Below the pieces are notes generated by a model, which saw only the letters and a program-made list of their open reading frames with translations, searched no databases and was not told the DNA's origin. Shown here piece by piece: positions 14,001 through 39,300 of a DNA stretch of 64,000 nt (positions are counted from its first letter, which is position 1; the number at the start of each line of letters is the position of its first letter). A program made the translations under genes and the position numbers. Origin of the DNA: Heliopora coerulea (Eukaryota > Cnidaria > Anthozoa > Scleralcyonacea > Helioporidae); NCBI GenBank assembly GCA_030142905.1, contig JASJOG010000068.1, positions 1,394,001-1,458,000 of the forward strand, in the 5' to 3' direction.

Positions 14001-15803
14001 CTAGTCTGGAGGTTGAACTTGATGTGGTATGCGAGACTTTATTGCTTGTGGATACTAAGGTGTCTATAGAATTTGCATTGACAAGAGGGCTGACATATTT
14101 CCTAACTCCAGTTTCAGAACTTCGGGGATTCCTGTTAATAGAGGGGTCAAGTGAACTGGATCCAAGTTTCTTTTCAAAGTTCCTCCCTAAAACAAAAAGT
14201 TGGTCATGTAATCATTTCTAAAATGCTTTTCAACATGCAACAACTGATTTCGATTATTTGGTGTGTCCAATGCATTACATAACCATTGAATCAAAAGTAA
14301 TTTTAATTTCCAATGCCACTACCAAGGTACCAAGGACAATAACAAAGAGTAAATGAGAGAACTATTTGAAGTTAGCACTTCTGCTTCTGGAAATTTTAGT
14401 GTTTGAAATGTTGGCATCGGCATAAACACCAGGCTTTCTTAAATGCATGATGAAGAAGCATAACCAAGAAAATGGCAGTCAGGAAAATTATCAAAATACA
14501 TAAATAAATGCCATCTTAATGTATTCTTAATACGTATAAACAAACATACAAACGACAAGCAAACAACTAACAAGCAAAAAAACCCAATTAATAGGCATTG
14601 ATGTACCGTCAGTGTAGTCTATTTCCCAAAATTTGAAAACCTACCATGTCTTGGGTTCCCTCTTTGCAACTTCTGCCTTCCATGGGCTTGGCTGTCAGCA
14701 TGTCTCTTTGCCTCCAATTTTCGTCGAATATCTTCCTTGCGGTTGCCTTGAGTTGCTGGTGATGAATGAGACAACCTTCTCACTGCTTGCTTTTTCTAAA
14801 TGACCAATTAAAAACTTAAAGTAAATCCATCAACATGGAACAAGGCCGTGGGGGAAGCCAAGACCCAGCATCATCAAAAGCCATCAAGCCATTAGGTCAT
14901 CAAGAAGAATTTGACGATGATTACATTACAAACTAATAATAGCCACATTTTAAAACTAATCCTAAATTTCTCAGTGGCAACAAGGTCAATACACATTTAA
15001 AGAAAACGATATATTTTTTAAAAGCATACATGTTTCGACAACTTCAAGATGCCATCTTCAGTGCAGAATGAATGATGTGAGGTAATATGATACAATAATA
15101 TATGAGTTAGGATATGAATAAATTATTTACAATTGATGAGGAAATGATCTGCTTACAAATACAGAATTATTTGAATAAAGTGACGATAGGTGTATTTATA
15201 AACTGAAAATAGTATTGAAGTGATGAATTTGGACGTTGAGATCGGGATTGATTTTGTTGATGTGAAGAGCCTCTTTGATTTTGAGGGAGAAGGTTATTAT
15301 ATTGGTGAAACTTCTCGACAATTAACTACCAGGATTAAGGAACACACGAATACGGACAGAAACTCAAACATCTACAAACATCTTCACGCCTCTCCCTCTT
15401 GTAAAAAGCAATTTTCACACTCTTGCTTTAAAATCATCAACTCCGCTCATTCAACCTTCTCCCTCAAAATCAAAGAGGCTCTTCACATCAACAAAATCAA
15501 TCCCGATCTCAACGTCCAAATTCATCACTTCAATACTATTTTCAGTTTATAAATACACCTATCGTCACTTTATTCAAATAATTCTGTATTTGTAAGCAGA
15601 TCACTTTCTCATCAATTGTAAATAATTTATTCATATCCTAACTCATATATTATTGTATCATATTACCTCACATCATTCATTCTGTACTGAAGATGGCATC
15701 TTGAAGTTGTCGAAACATGTATGCTTTAAAAAAATATATCGTTTTCTTTAAATGTGCATAAAACTAATCCTACCTTTTTCTGGCCAAATTGGTTTACATT
15801 CAT
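2051..15803 (-). CDS. MCM3AP: GANP/MCM3AP-type mRNA-export scaffold, spliced, 3' end outside window
   Basis: Family role: nuclear-pore scaffold of the TREX-2 mRNA export complex. Exons read right to left, phases agreeing throughout: 15774-15803 (start, [10 protein letters not shown]), 14645-14795, 12438-14186, 11644-11837, 11144-11237, 10148-10267 (or to 10261), 9866-9946, 9379-9452, 9207-9278, 7797-7865, 7540-7686, 7364-7425, 6752-6884, 6511-6587, 5887-6154, 5497-5646, 5029-5277, 4497-4607, 4289-4398, 3841-4044, 3175-3248, 2051-2316. About 1,495 codons. Domains: FG-repeat region about residues 60-640; RRM-like fold about 655-708 (AIVIKGL, IAVITF); SAC3/GANP domain from about 820 with the signature [14 protein letters not shown]; then a C-terminal region in which [12 protein letters not shown] resembles vertebrate GANP. 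The family is usually near 2,000 residues, so several hundred are missing to the left. The right edge of the last exon (2316) and the acceptor at 4398 are the weakest joins. Confidence 0.88.
2528..2995 (+). repeat. Polypyrimidine (TC/TTC) low-complexity tract
   Basis: About 470 bp of almost pure C/T on the plus strand (TCTCTC, CTTTCT, CCCTCT). It lies in an intron of the minus-strand GANP-type gene, so the transcript is purine-rich there. Long open frames over it translate to Ser/Leu/Phe or Arg/Glu monotony and are not genes. Confidence 0.9.
6900..7215 (+). repeat. Polypurine (GGAAG/AAAG) low-complexity tract
   Basis: About 300 bp dominated by A and G on the plus strand, in the GANP-type intron between the exons at 6752-6884 and 7364-7425. 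It is a degenerate GA-rich simple repeat, and the open frames across it are artefacts. Confidence 0.85.
7950..8144. repeat. Foldback element with decayed hammerhead-type cores (Penelope-type terminus)
   Basis: Two inverted arms (about 7950-8040 and 8064-8144) pair over roughly 75 bp with scattered mismatches. Both carry a CTGANGA-like box, a GC-rich stem (AGGGC..GCTC) and a CGAAA-like box. The minus-strand copy reads CTGACAA then CGAAACG. The plus-strand copy reads GTGACGA then CGAATCG. Each therefore has a different disabling change. I infer an inverted pair of Penelope-like terminal repeats, in the GANP-type intron 7866-9206. Confidence 0.5.
8505..8665 (-). mobile_element. tRNA-derived SINE, copy 1
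   Basis: On the minus strand a tRNA-like head carries a pol III A box (TAGCTCAATGG) and a B box (GGTTCGATCC). A shared body follows with GACGATCGTTCATCTATCATCTC. The same unit occurs twice more within 600 bp. The head does not fold as a full tRNA, which favours a SINE. Confidence 0.7.
8725..8855 (-). mobile_element. tRNA-derived SINE, copy 2, B box deleted
   Basis: Same family and orientation as the copy at 8505-8665. It runs from the A-box region straight into the GATCGTCAAGCTCT body. About 60 bp containing the B box and part of the body are absent, so it should be dead for pol III transcription. It abuts the third copy, which lies in opposite orientation. Confidence 0.65.
8868..9065 (+). 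mobile_element. tRNA-derived SINE, copy 3
   Basis: Plus-strand copy with A box TAGCTCAATGG (from 8898) and B box GGTTCGATCCC (from 8939), then the shared body and a short A/T-rich tail. Its leading ACCTTAGCTCACC is an inverted match to the end of the adjacent copy, so the pair can form a hairpin. Confidence 0.7.
12438..14186 (-). CDS. MCM3AP: Large FG-repeat exon of the GANP-type gene
   Basis: This 1,749-nt exon encodes a low-complexity Ser/Thr/Asn-rich segment with scattered NIFG, NVFG, SIFG and SFG motifs, eight in total by my reading. This is typical of FG nucleoporins and of the N-terminus of metazoan GANP. It is expected to be disordered and to bind transport receptors or pore components. 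The acceptor follows TTTTAG at 14187-14192 and the donor GTATTT starts at 12437. It enters with two bases of a split Gly codon and leaves in phase 1. Confidence 0.85.
14952..15772 (+). mobile_element. Truncated Penelope-like element with inverted terminal arms
   Basis: A GIY-YIG coding fragment is flanked by inverted arms of roughly 290 bp (about 15000-15287 and 15465-15757), which are near-identical in reverse complement. A 13-bp direct repeat, AAAACTAATCCTA, flanks the whole at 14952-14964 and 15760-15772 and looks like a target-site duplication. Penelope-like elements combine a reverse transcriptase with a C-terminal GIY-YIG nuclease and often carry inverted or partial terminal repeats. 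Here the reverse transcriptase is missing. The element sits in the first intron of the GANP-type gene, antisense to it. Confidence 0.75.
15287..15552 (+). pseudogene. GIY-YIG endonuclease fragment of Penelope-like element
   Basis: The frame encodes the C-terminal half of a Penelope-type endonuclease: [10 protein letters not shown], then RIKEH, IYKHLH, a Cys-containing segment, and [17 protein letters not shown], ending at a stop at 15550-15552. The open frame extends upstream to 15220. Residues before YYIG are the reverse complement of the protein's own C-terminus, created by the inverted arm, so they are not native. No reverse transcriptase motif is present, so this is a dead remnant. Confidence 0.75.
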
Positions 15804-16484
15804 CTTCAGTCATTTAATACTTTAAATGTGAACAATACATCATAATAAAGAACCAGAAAAAGGAGCTTTCTTCTATCAAAATTAAACATCGACATTGAAG
15901 TGAAACAAAAGCGCTAAATGATAAAAGGATCATATCTCAACCGCAAGCGCAAATCAACCAGGCTCCATAGTTCTGTCCCAATCCCCAGAGGAAAAAATTC
16001 GAGTACTACGCGCACGGACGGTCTAATATCACTTAGGATAGAAATTTCTCATTTTGGGTGAACGCAATTTTTTGGTGAGTAGTCTAAAATGTCTGTCGTC
16101 TCTTAGCCGTCAACCTAGCACCCCTAGCACCCCCTAGCAGCCCGTTTAGTCGAGCGAGGAGGAGAGGACAAGTAAGTCTCGGATGACATTCCGACTGGGG
16201 GTATTTTTCCCCACTTTGTTGAAAGAGACCACTTTCCTGTACTAAAAATTAATTTTGATAAACATCAGTTTGATTCAGTTTTCCTACCCAAGGTTTGGGA
16301 ATGTACAGTAATGTACACAACCAGGCCCGTTTCCACTTACTATCCATACGTGACGTCACAACTTCCTGTTTACACTGACGTCACAAGTGGATGAACGGTC
16401 ATCCGTACTTCAAAAACGACGTGGTCTTATCGAGGAGATAGAAGATCAAGAAATGTGTTTATCTCAAGCGAGCCTGCCTGTCCA
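15804..16484. promoter_or_regulatory. Bidirectional promoter between GANP-type and OXR1-type genes
   Basis: The two start codons are 681 bp apart and point away from each other. Two perfect palindromic CRE sites, TGACGTCA, lie at 16351-16358 and 16376-16383. Between them at 16361-16368 is ACTTCCTG, an ETS-type site on the minus strand. CRE and ETS sites are common in metazoan housekeeping promoters. No TATA box is evident. I infer shared CREB/ATF control. Confidence 0.65.
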
Positions 16485-31993
<15,509 letters not shown>

Positions 31994-32455
31994 CCTGTGT
32001 GCTCTTCGTTGCTCTACCTTTGCCAAAATAATTTAGGACAATCAACTACAAAATAACTAAGGAATTAGATAACTAAGAAAGTGAATACTTGAGAGACGAA
32101 ATTGCTAAATTGTTCCCCCAGGGATGCACCATTTATGACCTTACATTGAGGGTTTAACATACAATTTTGTAAATAAATGACAAGTCCTGTTGGTTGAATT
32201 GAGAAAGCTCTTTGTAGAATTCCTCTTCGGAGCGCATTTTCTAACATTGAAAATAAAACTCCTCGCAAGTTAACCTGAACAGGATGTGGCAGTTGCTGCT
32301 GTACTGTAGTGTAAAAAGGAAAAATTGTGCCATGAAAGAGTGTTGACGCTTTTGGGATATAATGTACCGACTTACTGTGTGAGTAATAACTACTTGGTAA
32401 TGTGAAATACTTGTAAAAAATTAAATATTTGTATTCGAGGAGTCGTTCATCCGGG

Positions 32456-32461
32456 AATAAA
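32456..32461 (+). terminator. Candidate poly(A) signal of the OXR1-type gene
   Basis: AATAAA about 460 bp after the stop codon. An earlier AATAAA occurs at about 32249. Either could define the 3' end. Confidence 0.35.
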
Positions 32462-35400
32462 GTTGTAAACCGAACAGCTTACTTTAAATTTGTTTCTTGA
32501 GTTCAAAATTATTACACGCAGTATTATCATAGTCATTTCATTAATTTTAAATGATACACTAATGTTAATGGAAATAACCACACCGTCATGTAGGATACAT
32601 CATTATTACATTGCCTGTATCAGTGTATACATTCTATGAACAAGTACGACCTCTGCTCTACTGAGTTTTTACACGGCAAAGATAACAATAATTCATAATT
32701 ATAATTCGAAAAAAAAATTACGTATCGGATAGATGATGAAGTTAGTGACCAAGTTTCAGGTAAGTTGAAATTTGCTGTGACTTATGTTGTCGTTCAGCTG
32801 AGAAGGCAGTGAGTTTATTATAGTTGTGCGGTAGTCCAACCAAGCAGCCCGGAAACGTCTTAAGCCAAAAATGTTGCCGATTGCCGCTTTCTTTGCGTCA
32901 AAACAGGGATAACGATCGTTAAGTACTCGCAAAAAGCTATTGCCTGTCTCAATTTGAGGATTTAAAGAAAATTACGGATTACTAACGTTCTCTTGGGTAG
33001 TTAACGTATGTCTTTGGACCTCCGAAAAGCTCCAACGATTTTGAAAAGATCCTGTTGTGTGAGTTGATATAAAACTCAACAAGCAACTTTCGCCGTTTAA
33101 CCACTTGACGTCGTTCGAAATAAGTGAAAATGCACTGAGTGGTGTTTCATGCAGGGCGATAGCAGCGCTGGGATCTCTCTTGGGATAAAAAAAATTCTTG
33201 CTCAGATGAAAATTCTGTTATCTGTTGCCCGTTGAAGGCTGCGGTTCTGGTAGCCGAAAGCTCGCATTGAAATAATTTGGTCAAAGAACGCTTCACAGAT
33301 ATTCTGAAAATACTATTATATGAAAGGTCGTCGTCCTGGACTTTTTTGTAGTTTTTCCATGTATTCCCAATTCTCTCCAACCGCGTGGACTTTTTTCCTA
33401 ACTTAGTCTGGCTAACCGATGCCACACGAAGTGTGGGAAAGTAGACAGTAAGCGAGTTGAGGAGGAAATTTTATGATTCAAATCATACTTCATATCGGAC
33501 TTCGGTTACGACTTATTGACAGAGGTGCCAGCTTGAAAATCTCAGCTACCAAGTACTTAGAGTCTCACATTTTCTGCAGTAACGATTAACACATGTTTTG
33601 TACCTGGAGGTTCATTAGTCGTCCGTTTGTGGATTCACCGCCAGTCAGCGAGACCACTTGCTCATGTTGAAATGAGAGGTTCATAGTTTCCGTTCACAAT
33701 CTTCGGCCTGGATTGTAACCGCTTTCCGGATTAATGAAATTGAATGCACCAAATACCAAAGTCTCTAGTTCATGATGGATAGAAATTATGTTCGGATATA
33801 TTTTCTTTGTGGGGTAAAGCAAAGAATTTATATTGATTTTCCTGTGCATGAAGTGTGATGAGGTAAGACAACATCTGATTCACAGTTGATCAGGAGCCAT
33901 GACCATCCATTTAGCACAACTTGGCTCAGACAATTAAGTAAACGTATAAGAATGATAAGAATCCTGTTTTGACTGTAGCTCGCTTCATACAGCTCCACGC
34001 CCGCACATAAGAAATCAGGAACTTAACAGAAGTTGAAACTACCTAGAATTTCGTTTAAGCGATTTAAGGTTGGCTTGAGCTTACAAAGGTTAGTTTAGTG
34101 ATCTATCCTGACCATAATCCAAACGGTTTATACGTGGATAAGTCCCCAAATCAGTGTATACAAGCGCCCTTAGTCTGATAAGGTCAACCTCACAGTTTTG
34201 TTGAGGCAAGTACAGGTGTAAACTCAGGGAAAAGTTTCTACGTTTGGGTTTTTGTCTCGTTGGTTCATACCTTGGGCGCTTGACATGGATAACGCACCTC
34301 TGCGTGCTTGTGGTTCGCTTGTACGCTTGCATGTGGCTGTGTGCATACTTGTCACTCTATACTTCTTCTTGATTTGGCTTACTTGCACACTAAACACTTG
34401 AGCGCGTTAGTGCGCTGTTCTCACTTCGACGTTCGCGGTCTTCCTTGTGCGCTCGAACGTGTTTTCGAGTGCTTGCCTTGCTAACCGTGTTTGTAACTGC
34501 TCGGGCCCATGTTCTTGCATCCCTATTACAATCACTGAAAAATTTGTTGGAACGAAACAGTTATACTCGTGTCACTATATCCCCATCCCCATATTCAATG
34601 TTGTATTGCAAGGAAAGGAAGTTTTCAGCCTCTCTTGCAAATCTCTTATCATGTTCATGTGGAAACAACGTTGAGTGGGCGAACGGGGATTAAATTGACC
34701 GTGCTCATTTTTCATGCAATTACAAGGAAAGCTTTTAAAATGTTTCAGCTAAATTTGTCAGTGATTGTAGACCATTCCGGCTTAAACGCGTGATGCAATC
34801 GAGGTTGGCACAACCGAATGGGTCTTCTGTTATCTCGTGTTACCGCAGCATATTAGAAAAGAAAAGAAAAACAAATCACTTCTCTCCCCTGCTGGTTGAA
34901 CACGATTAAAATTGGGTAATAAGTCTAAGTTTTATTCTCTACTTTGTCGATCTAATCCCCATCATAATTTAAACCTTAAGCGTATTTTTTCTAGACTTAA
35001 TCCTAACTTGCTTTTACTGCTCACCCTTTGCGCAACATCTTAAAATGAGCTCAGTCTTATCCTCTCTTGAAATTTCTACCTAATTTGCGCCTAATTCTAA
35101 ATCCAAAGTGGACTAATAATTTCTGTTTTGTTGCAAATCGGAACTAAACATCTATTTAATAGAACCATGTAGACACTTATACACTGGGCTGAAATATGAA
35201 TATTTCTTTCCACCCTTAAGTTTGGAAATGAATTTTCGGATTTGATTAGTGATCAAGACTATACTCACTGATCTATACAATTATCGTAACATCAGCAATA
35301 ACGTATAAAACGTGCATGTATAAGGCCCAGTTTGTGCAGTGCCAAGGTTTTTAATTAAAATTGGTGAACGTAGACCACACACCACCGTTTGGAATGAGGC

Positions 35401-36132
35401 GCTGAATGAACTTGGGAAGCAATGACAAAAGCTTACGTATAAGAAACGTTTATCAATGTTTGCGTCTGGGCTTGTTTTACAACAGTCAGCGAATTTGGCT
35501 TTATGTGGTTTTGCTTGCTTGCCTACTTCTGCTTGTCTTCGCCACTGATCTTCGCGCTTGAGTTTGGTTGTACTTGCTTCATGCGCACCCAAACTTGTTT
35601 TTGCGCTTGTGGCTATTCAGGTTGATCCAAGGCAACGCATTTCAGGGCTCTTGAGGGTTTTCGATGTCGCTTCAGTACCGCAGCAGTAGATCAACGCGAA
35701 AGAAAGCGCATCGAAAATCTTTTCAATAAAGTGAATTAGCGTAACGTTTTGCAGCTAATCGTGCAACGTCAACAAAGTAATAAAGTGATATTTACAAAGT
35801 AATCAGGGGTTATATGCTAAAGAATTTGCAATAACAGGAAATGGTGAATGAAAGGACAACGACATGTAAGTGAACTAATCTAAGTGTAACAGTTAACTTG
35901 AAGGGTGAAGGTAGCATGGTAACATATCAGAGATGAAGCGCTACACATCTTGTATTGAAGTTTTTTAATTTAACCCTTATTAATGCATCAAGAAGATGTA
36001 TTGACTGATAGTTTACCATTATTTTCGCAGTTCTTATCACACCATGGATAATAAAATAACTCCTAAACAAATATCCATTACTAGTAGAAACTTAGTCGTG
36101 TACTATTGCAAATGCTGCATTCTGATTGGCTA
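32462..36132. other. No recognisable gene
   Basis: Only short open frames with no domain, splice or repeat support. The longest (33147-33425 minus, 92 codons) has no recognised similarity and no convincing splice context. Confidence 0.4.
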
Positions 36133-36394
36133 CGCTACTCGCTATCTATTCATCGATAGATAGCGAGTAGCGAAAATGGCTTCCGCCTCTTGTTTTTGTG
36201 AAGTTTCTGAAGACGAAATAGATTGCCTACTTAAAAGTGCAATCCCAGAGAAGACGAAAGATGTTGTTTGCTAAGTGTAACTACTAAAACAATTAGATTA
36301 TGAGCTCGAGATTTCTATGAGGTGATAGTTGACGAGGGCGAAGCCCAAGTCAACTATCACCTCATAGAAATCTCGAGCTCATAATCTAATTGTT
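36133..36394 (+). mobile_element. Double-palindrome element, possibly Crypton-derived miniature
   Basis: There are two perfect hairpins: 36133-36172 (17-bp arms, 6-nt loop) and 36288-36394 (46-bp arms at 36288-36333 and 36349-36394, 15-nt loop, no mismatch). Between them an ATG frame at 36176-36274 encodes 32 residues including EVSEDEIDCLLKSAIPEKTK. I associate this with the N-terminus of Crypton-type or KIAA1958-like tyrosine-recombinase proteins of invertebrates, from memory and without a search. The frame stops before any catalytic domain. Intact arms suggest a young or conversion-maintained copy. Confidence 0.5.
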
Positions 36395-39300
36395 AAATAA
36401 ACCGGTCAGACGATAGCTAACTGAAAGAGACGCTGCAGAATCGGTTTAATTTGCCTCGTTTTCCCACGGAAGATTAGGAAAGGGAACTGACAAGCTGTTC
36501 CCCCCACTGGTAGAAGACGCTTAGAAACGATAATCCTTAACATTATTCTTTCCTTTTTCGACTTAATCCTTTCGACATTTAAGCGTTTTCTTTTTCATTG
36601 CAGCTTACCGTTGCATTACTTCTCAATGTGAGTGAAGTCTTATCCACTGATAATCTCGCTGATCTCAAGCAGCTATCTGATCTACGTATTTGTCATTCTT
36701 TCGCCATTTCTTAACTTGTTGATCCTCTCAGTCTAATACGACTTCAACTTCAAGTATGCTTGGTATGTGTGCTATTTTCAACTATATTATTCGTTTGCAG
36801 AAAAAATAAAATTTACCCGACATTATGGAAACTTTAATTCAAACACTACTTTCTGCAAGTTGTTGACAATAGAGGATACGCTATAGATTGAATAAGCCGT
36901 GGGATGGAGGCGATAATGTGGGGCAGGTCGGCTGATAGAGTAGGTTAATTTTGGTGTTCTGAGTAGTTTCGGCATACACCACCTTTTCAAGGTAGAGCTG
37001 GCACGTTAGCATTGATGAATTGAAGGAATATCAGAGCGATTATGAGTTCTTTGTTTACTGTGAATATATGTCTGCTACCTTCACCCTGTTCTGGTTGGTT
37101 TCTTGAAATCCAGCATGTTATAAACTAGTCTGGTGGTGTGCACTGTCGGCACAGTACCGCAAGCAAGAAAGTAAGTTATCATTTTCATGTTGTTTGGTCA
37201 CAGCCTGAGGAACTTCGCTGACTTGGCCCGAATAATACTTGTGAACGTTAATTGGGAGCTTGTACGCTGTACATACGATTCAATATTTAATCCCAGCTGA
37301 CAAGTTTTAACTATCTTATGGTATTCCAACTTTGCTGTACATGCATAGACACGTCACAACCTAAAAATGCTCTCGATAAAGGTATTTTTAATACGATTAT
37401 GGTTGTTTTTTAGTTTAACGTTTTTAAATCAGATTATCTACGAAAGTGGGTTTTTTTTCTGTCCAATTTTGCTTGATCTTCAGGTGGGGTGAACAACCGA
37501 CCTCTACATAGACGGCTTTAGTGAGACCTTGAGGGATTTACGTGAGACGGTCACGGGCCGCGTGATCAAATTCCCGTCAGAAACTAGGAAAGTATTCTTT
37601 TGGTGTTTAAGCTTAACTTTTTCCCAGCTTAAACTGTTCACTGGTACCATTTTACTCTGGCAAGGGCAAGTAGATATTACTCTTCAAGGGGAGATGTCTG
37701 GTAAAGAGGTTAATAAACGACGTACTGTGACCGTCAAACCTGCTTGGTTGAAGAAAGCGTAGGAAGTTCGCTAGGTGTCTATTTCTGTATCTCGTTTTTT
37801 CATCCCTCCACCTCTATCCTTGTCTGACGCTAACAGGTAAAAATGTGCCATCTTTTCGTCGAATCGGAAACGAACCGAGAATGATCCAATGTCGAATTTT
37901 ATTTTATATTTTATTCATTCAACTTTGTTTAATGAGGGTAGCACAAAACGGTTTACACTGACGAACCAGTGTCATCTTTCTGAGGCATAGGTCCCAAAGA
38001 CTGATGTTGGCAATATTCGCATGGTAATGTGCATGTGGGAACGTATCTATATGGAAATATCCCTATATAGCAATGTAGGTGAGTGTATTACCTGAGCTAT
38101 CGGAGTCGTCCGACTTAATTGATCTTAAGACGGAATTACAAAATAATCGTGAACGGCTGCTTAACCAAACAGCCTTATTTCGTTCGGTTCGCTTCAGGGG
38201 CTTGGAAGATTATCGGGATTATATAATGCCTTAAAATAAAGTTTCTTGAGATGGAAATTTTCAGTGATAAATCAGAATGACGAGGAGAACTTCGTTTTCC
38301 AAACACCAATAAGTGCCGGTTGAAGTACGTGCCAAAGTTAAGTTTTTGTGACCAACTTCGAGGTGGTTCGATCGAAGATAAATCACTCCCTCGAGTGATC
38401 GGCCAACTTCGGCGTGGTTGTGTAAAATCATACACGAGTCCGTATTTCGTGAAAAAAAATCAGGAATCTAAAACTTCGTTATACAGTGAAGTATGCATGC
38501 GCGCAATCCAACTTCCGTCTTCTTATTTCCTTTCTTTTAATCTTATAAATTAAGAAAAACACGACTTGGTTCTTGGCGTGGGAAAACGTTGACTCTTTGG
38601 CGAGTTATCCCTTTCTTTTGCATACCTTTGTTGTACAACAATGAATTACATCAAAAGAACTGATGAGATAACAAAGCAAAAAAAACATAAACAAACGAGT
38701 ACAAAGAACAAAAGGGGAAAATGATACAGGAAAGGGTAAAACAGATTGCTGGCGGACACACGCATTCACAATATCACAAAGAACTGGTAAACGTAGTGAC
38801 AGACGTAATTGCTCGCTTCCAAAACTCATTAAAACCTAATAGGAATGTTCAGGAGTTGACTGCATGTATTTAGCCACTTGCAAGGGCTTTTATATCTGAT
38901 AAAACGTGCTGAGACGAACGTTTTATGTGAAGAATACAAACGAGTATGGAATTTTAGATAAAATTGTCATCGAAATTAGTATACTATCAACTTCGTGATT
39001 TTGGTATCTTTTCTTTTTGCGCTTCCCGATCAACCGCATTGTTACAAACATATATAGATTAACTAGTGACGGATATGAATTTAAACTTCAGACAACATCG
39101 GTTTTTTGTATTTTAAATACTACATGAAAAATTAAGAAGGGTCCCTTCAGAGCGTATATTTAGGAAAGAAAGCCTTCATTAAGACCATACCGAGACAAGC
39201 AGTAAAACAGTCAACATCAAGATCTTTCCGAGGAAATCAAACCGAAAAGCCAGGAAAACTTGTTCAGTTGTGCTCAGTCTGTCTTAAGAATATGTCTGGC

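Noticed and set aside
33147..33425. 92-codon minus-strand frame starting MASVSQTK
   Set aside because: No recognised similarity, no promoter or splice context, and a size expected by chance in this length of DNA.
37529..37762. 77-codon plus-strand frame ending in a Lys/Arg-rich tail
   Set aside because: No domain, no splice support and an upstream stop close by. The composition alone is not enough.
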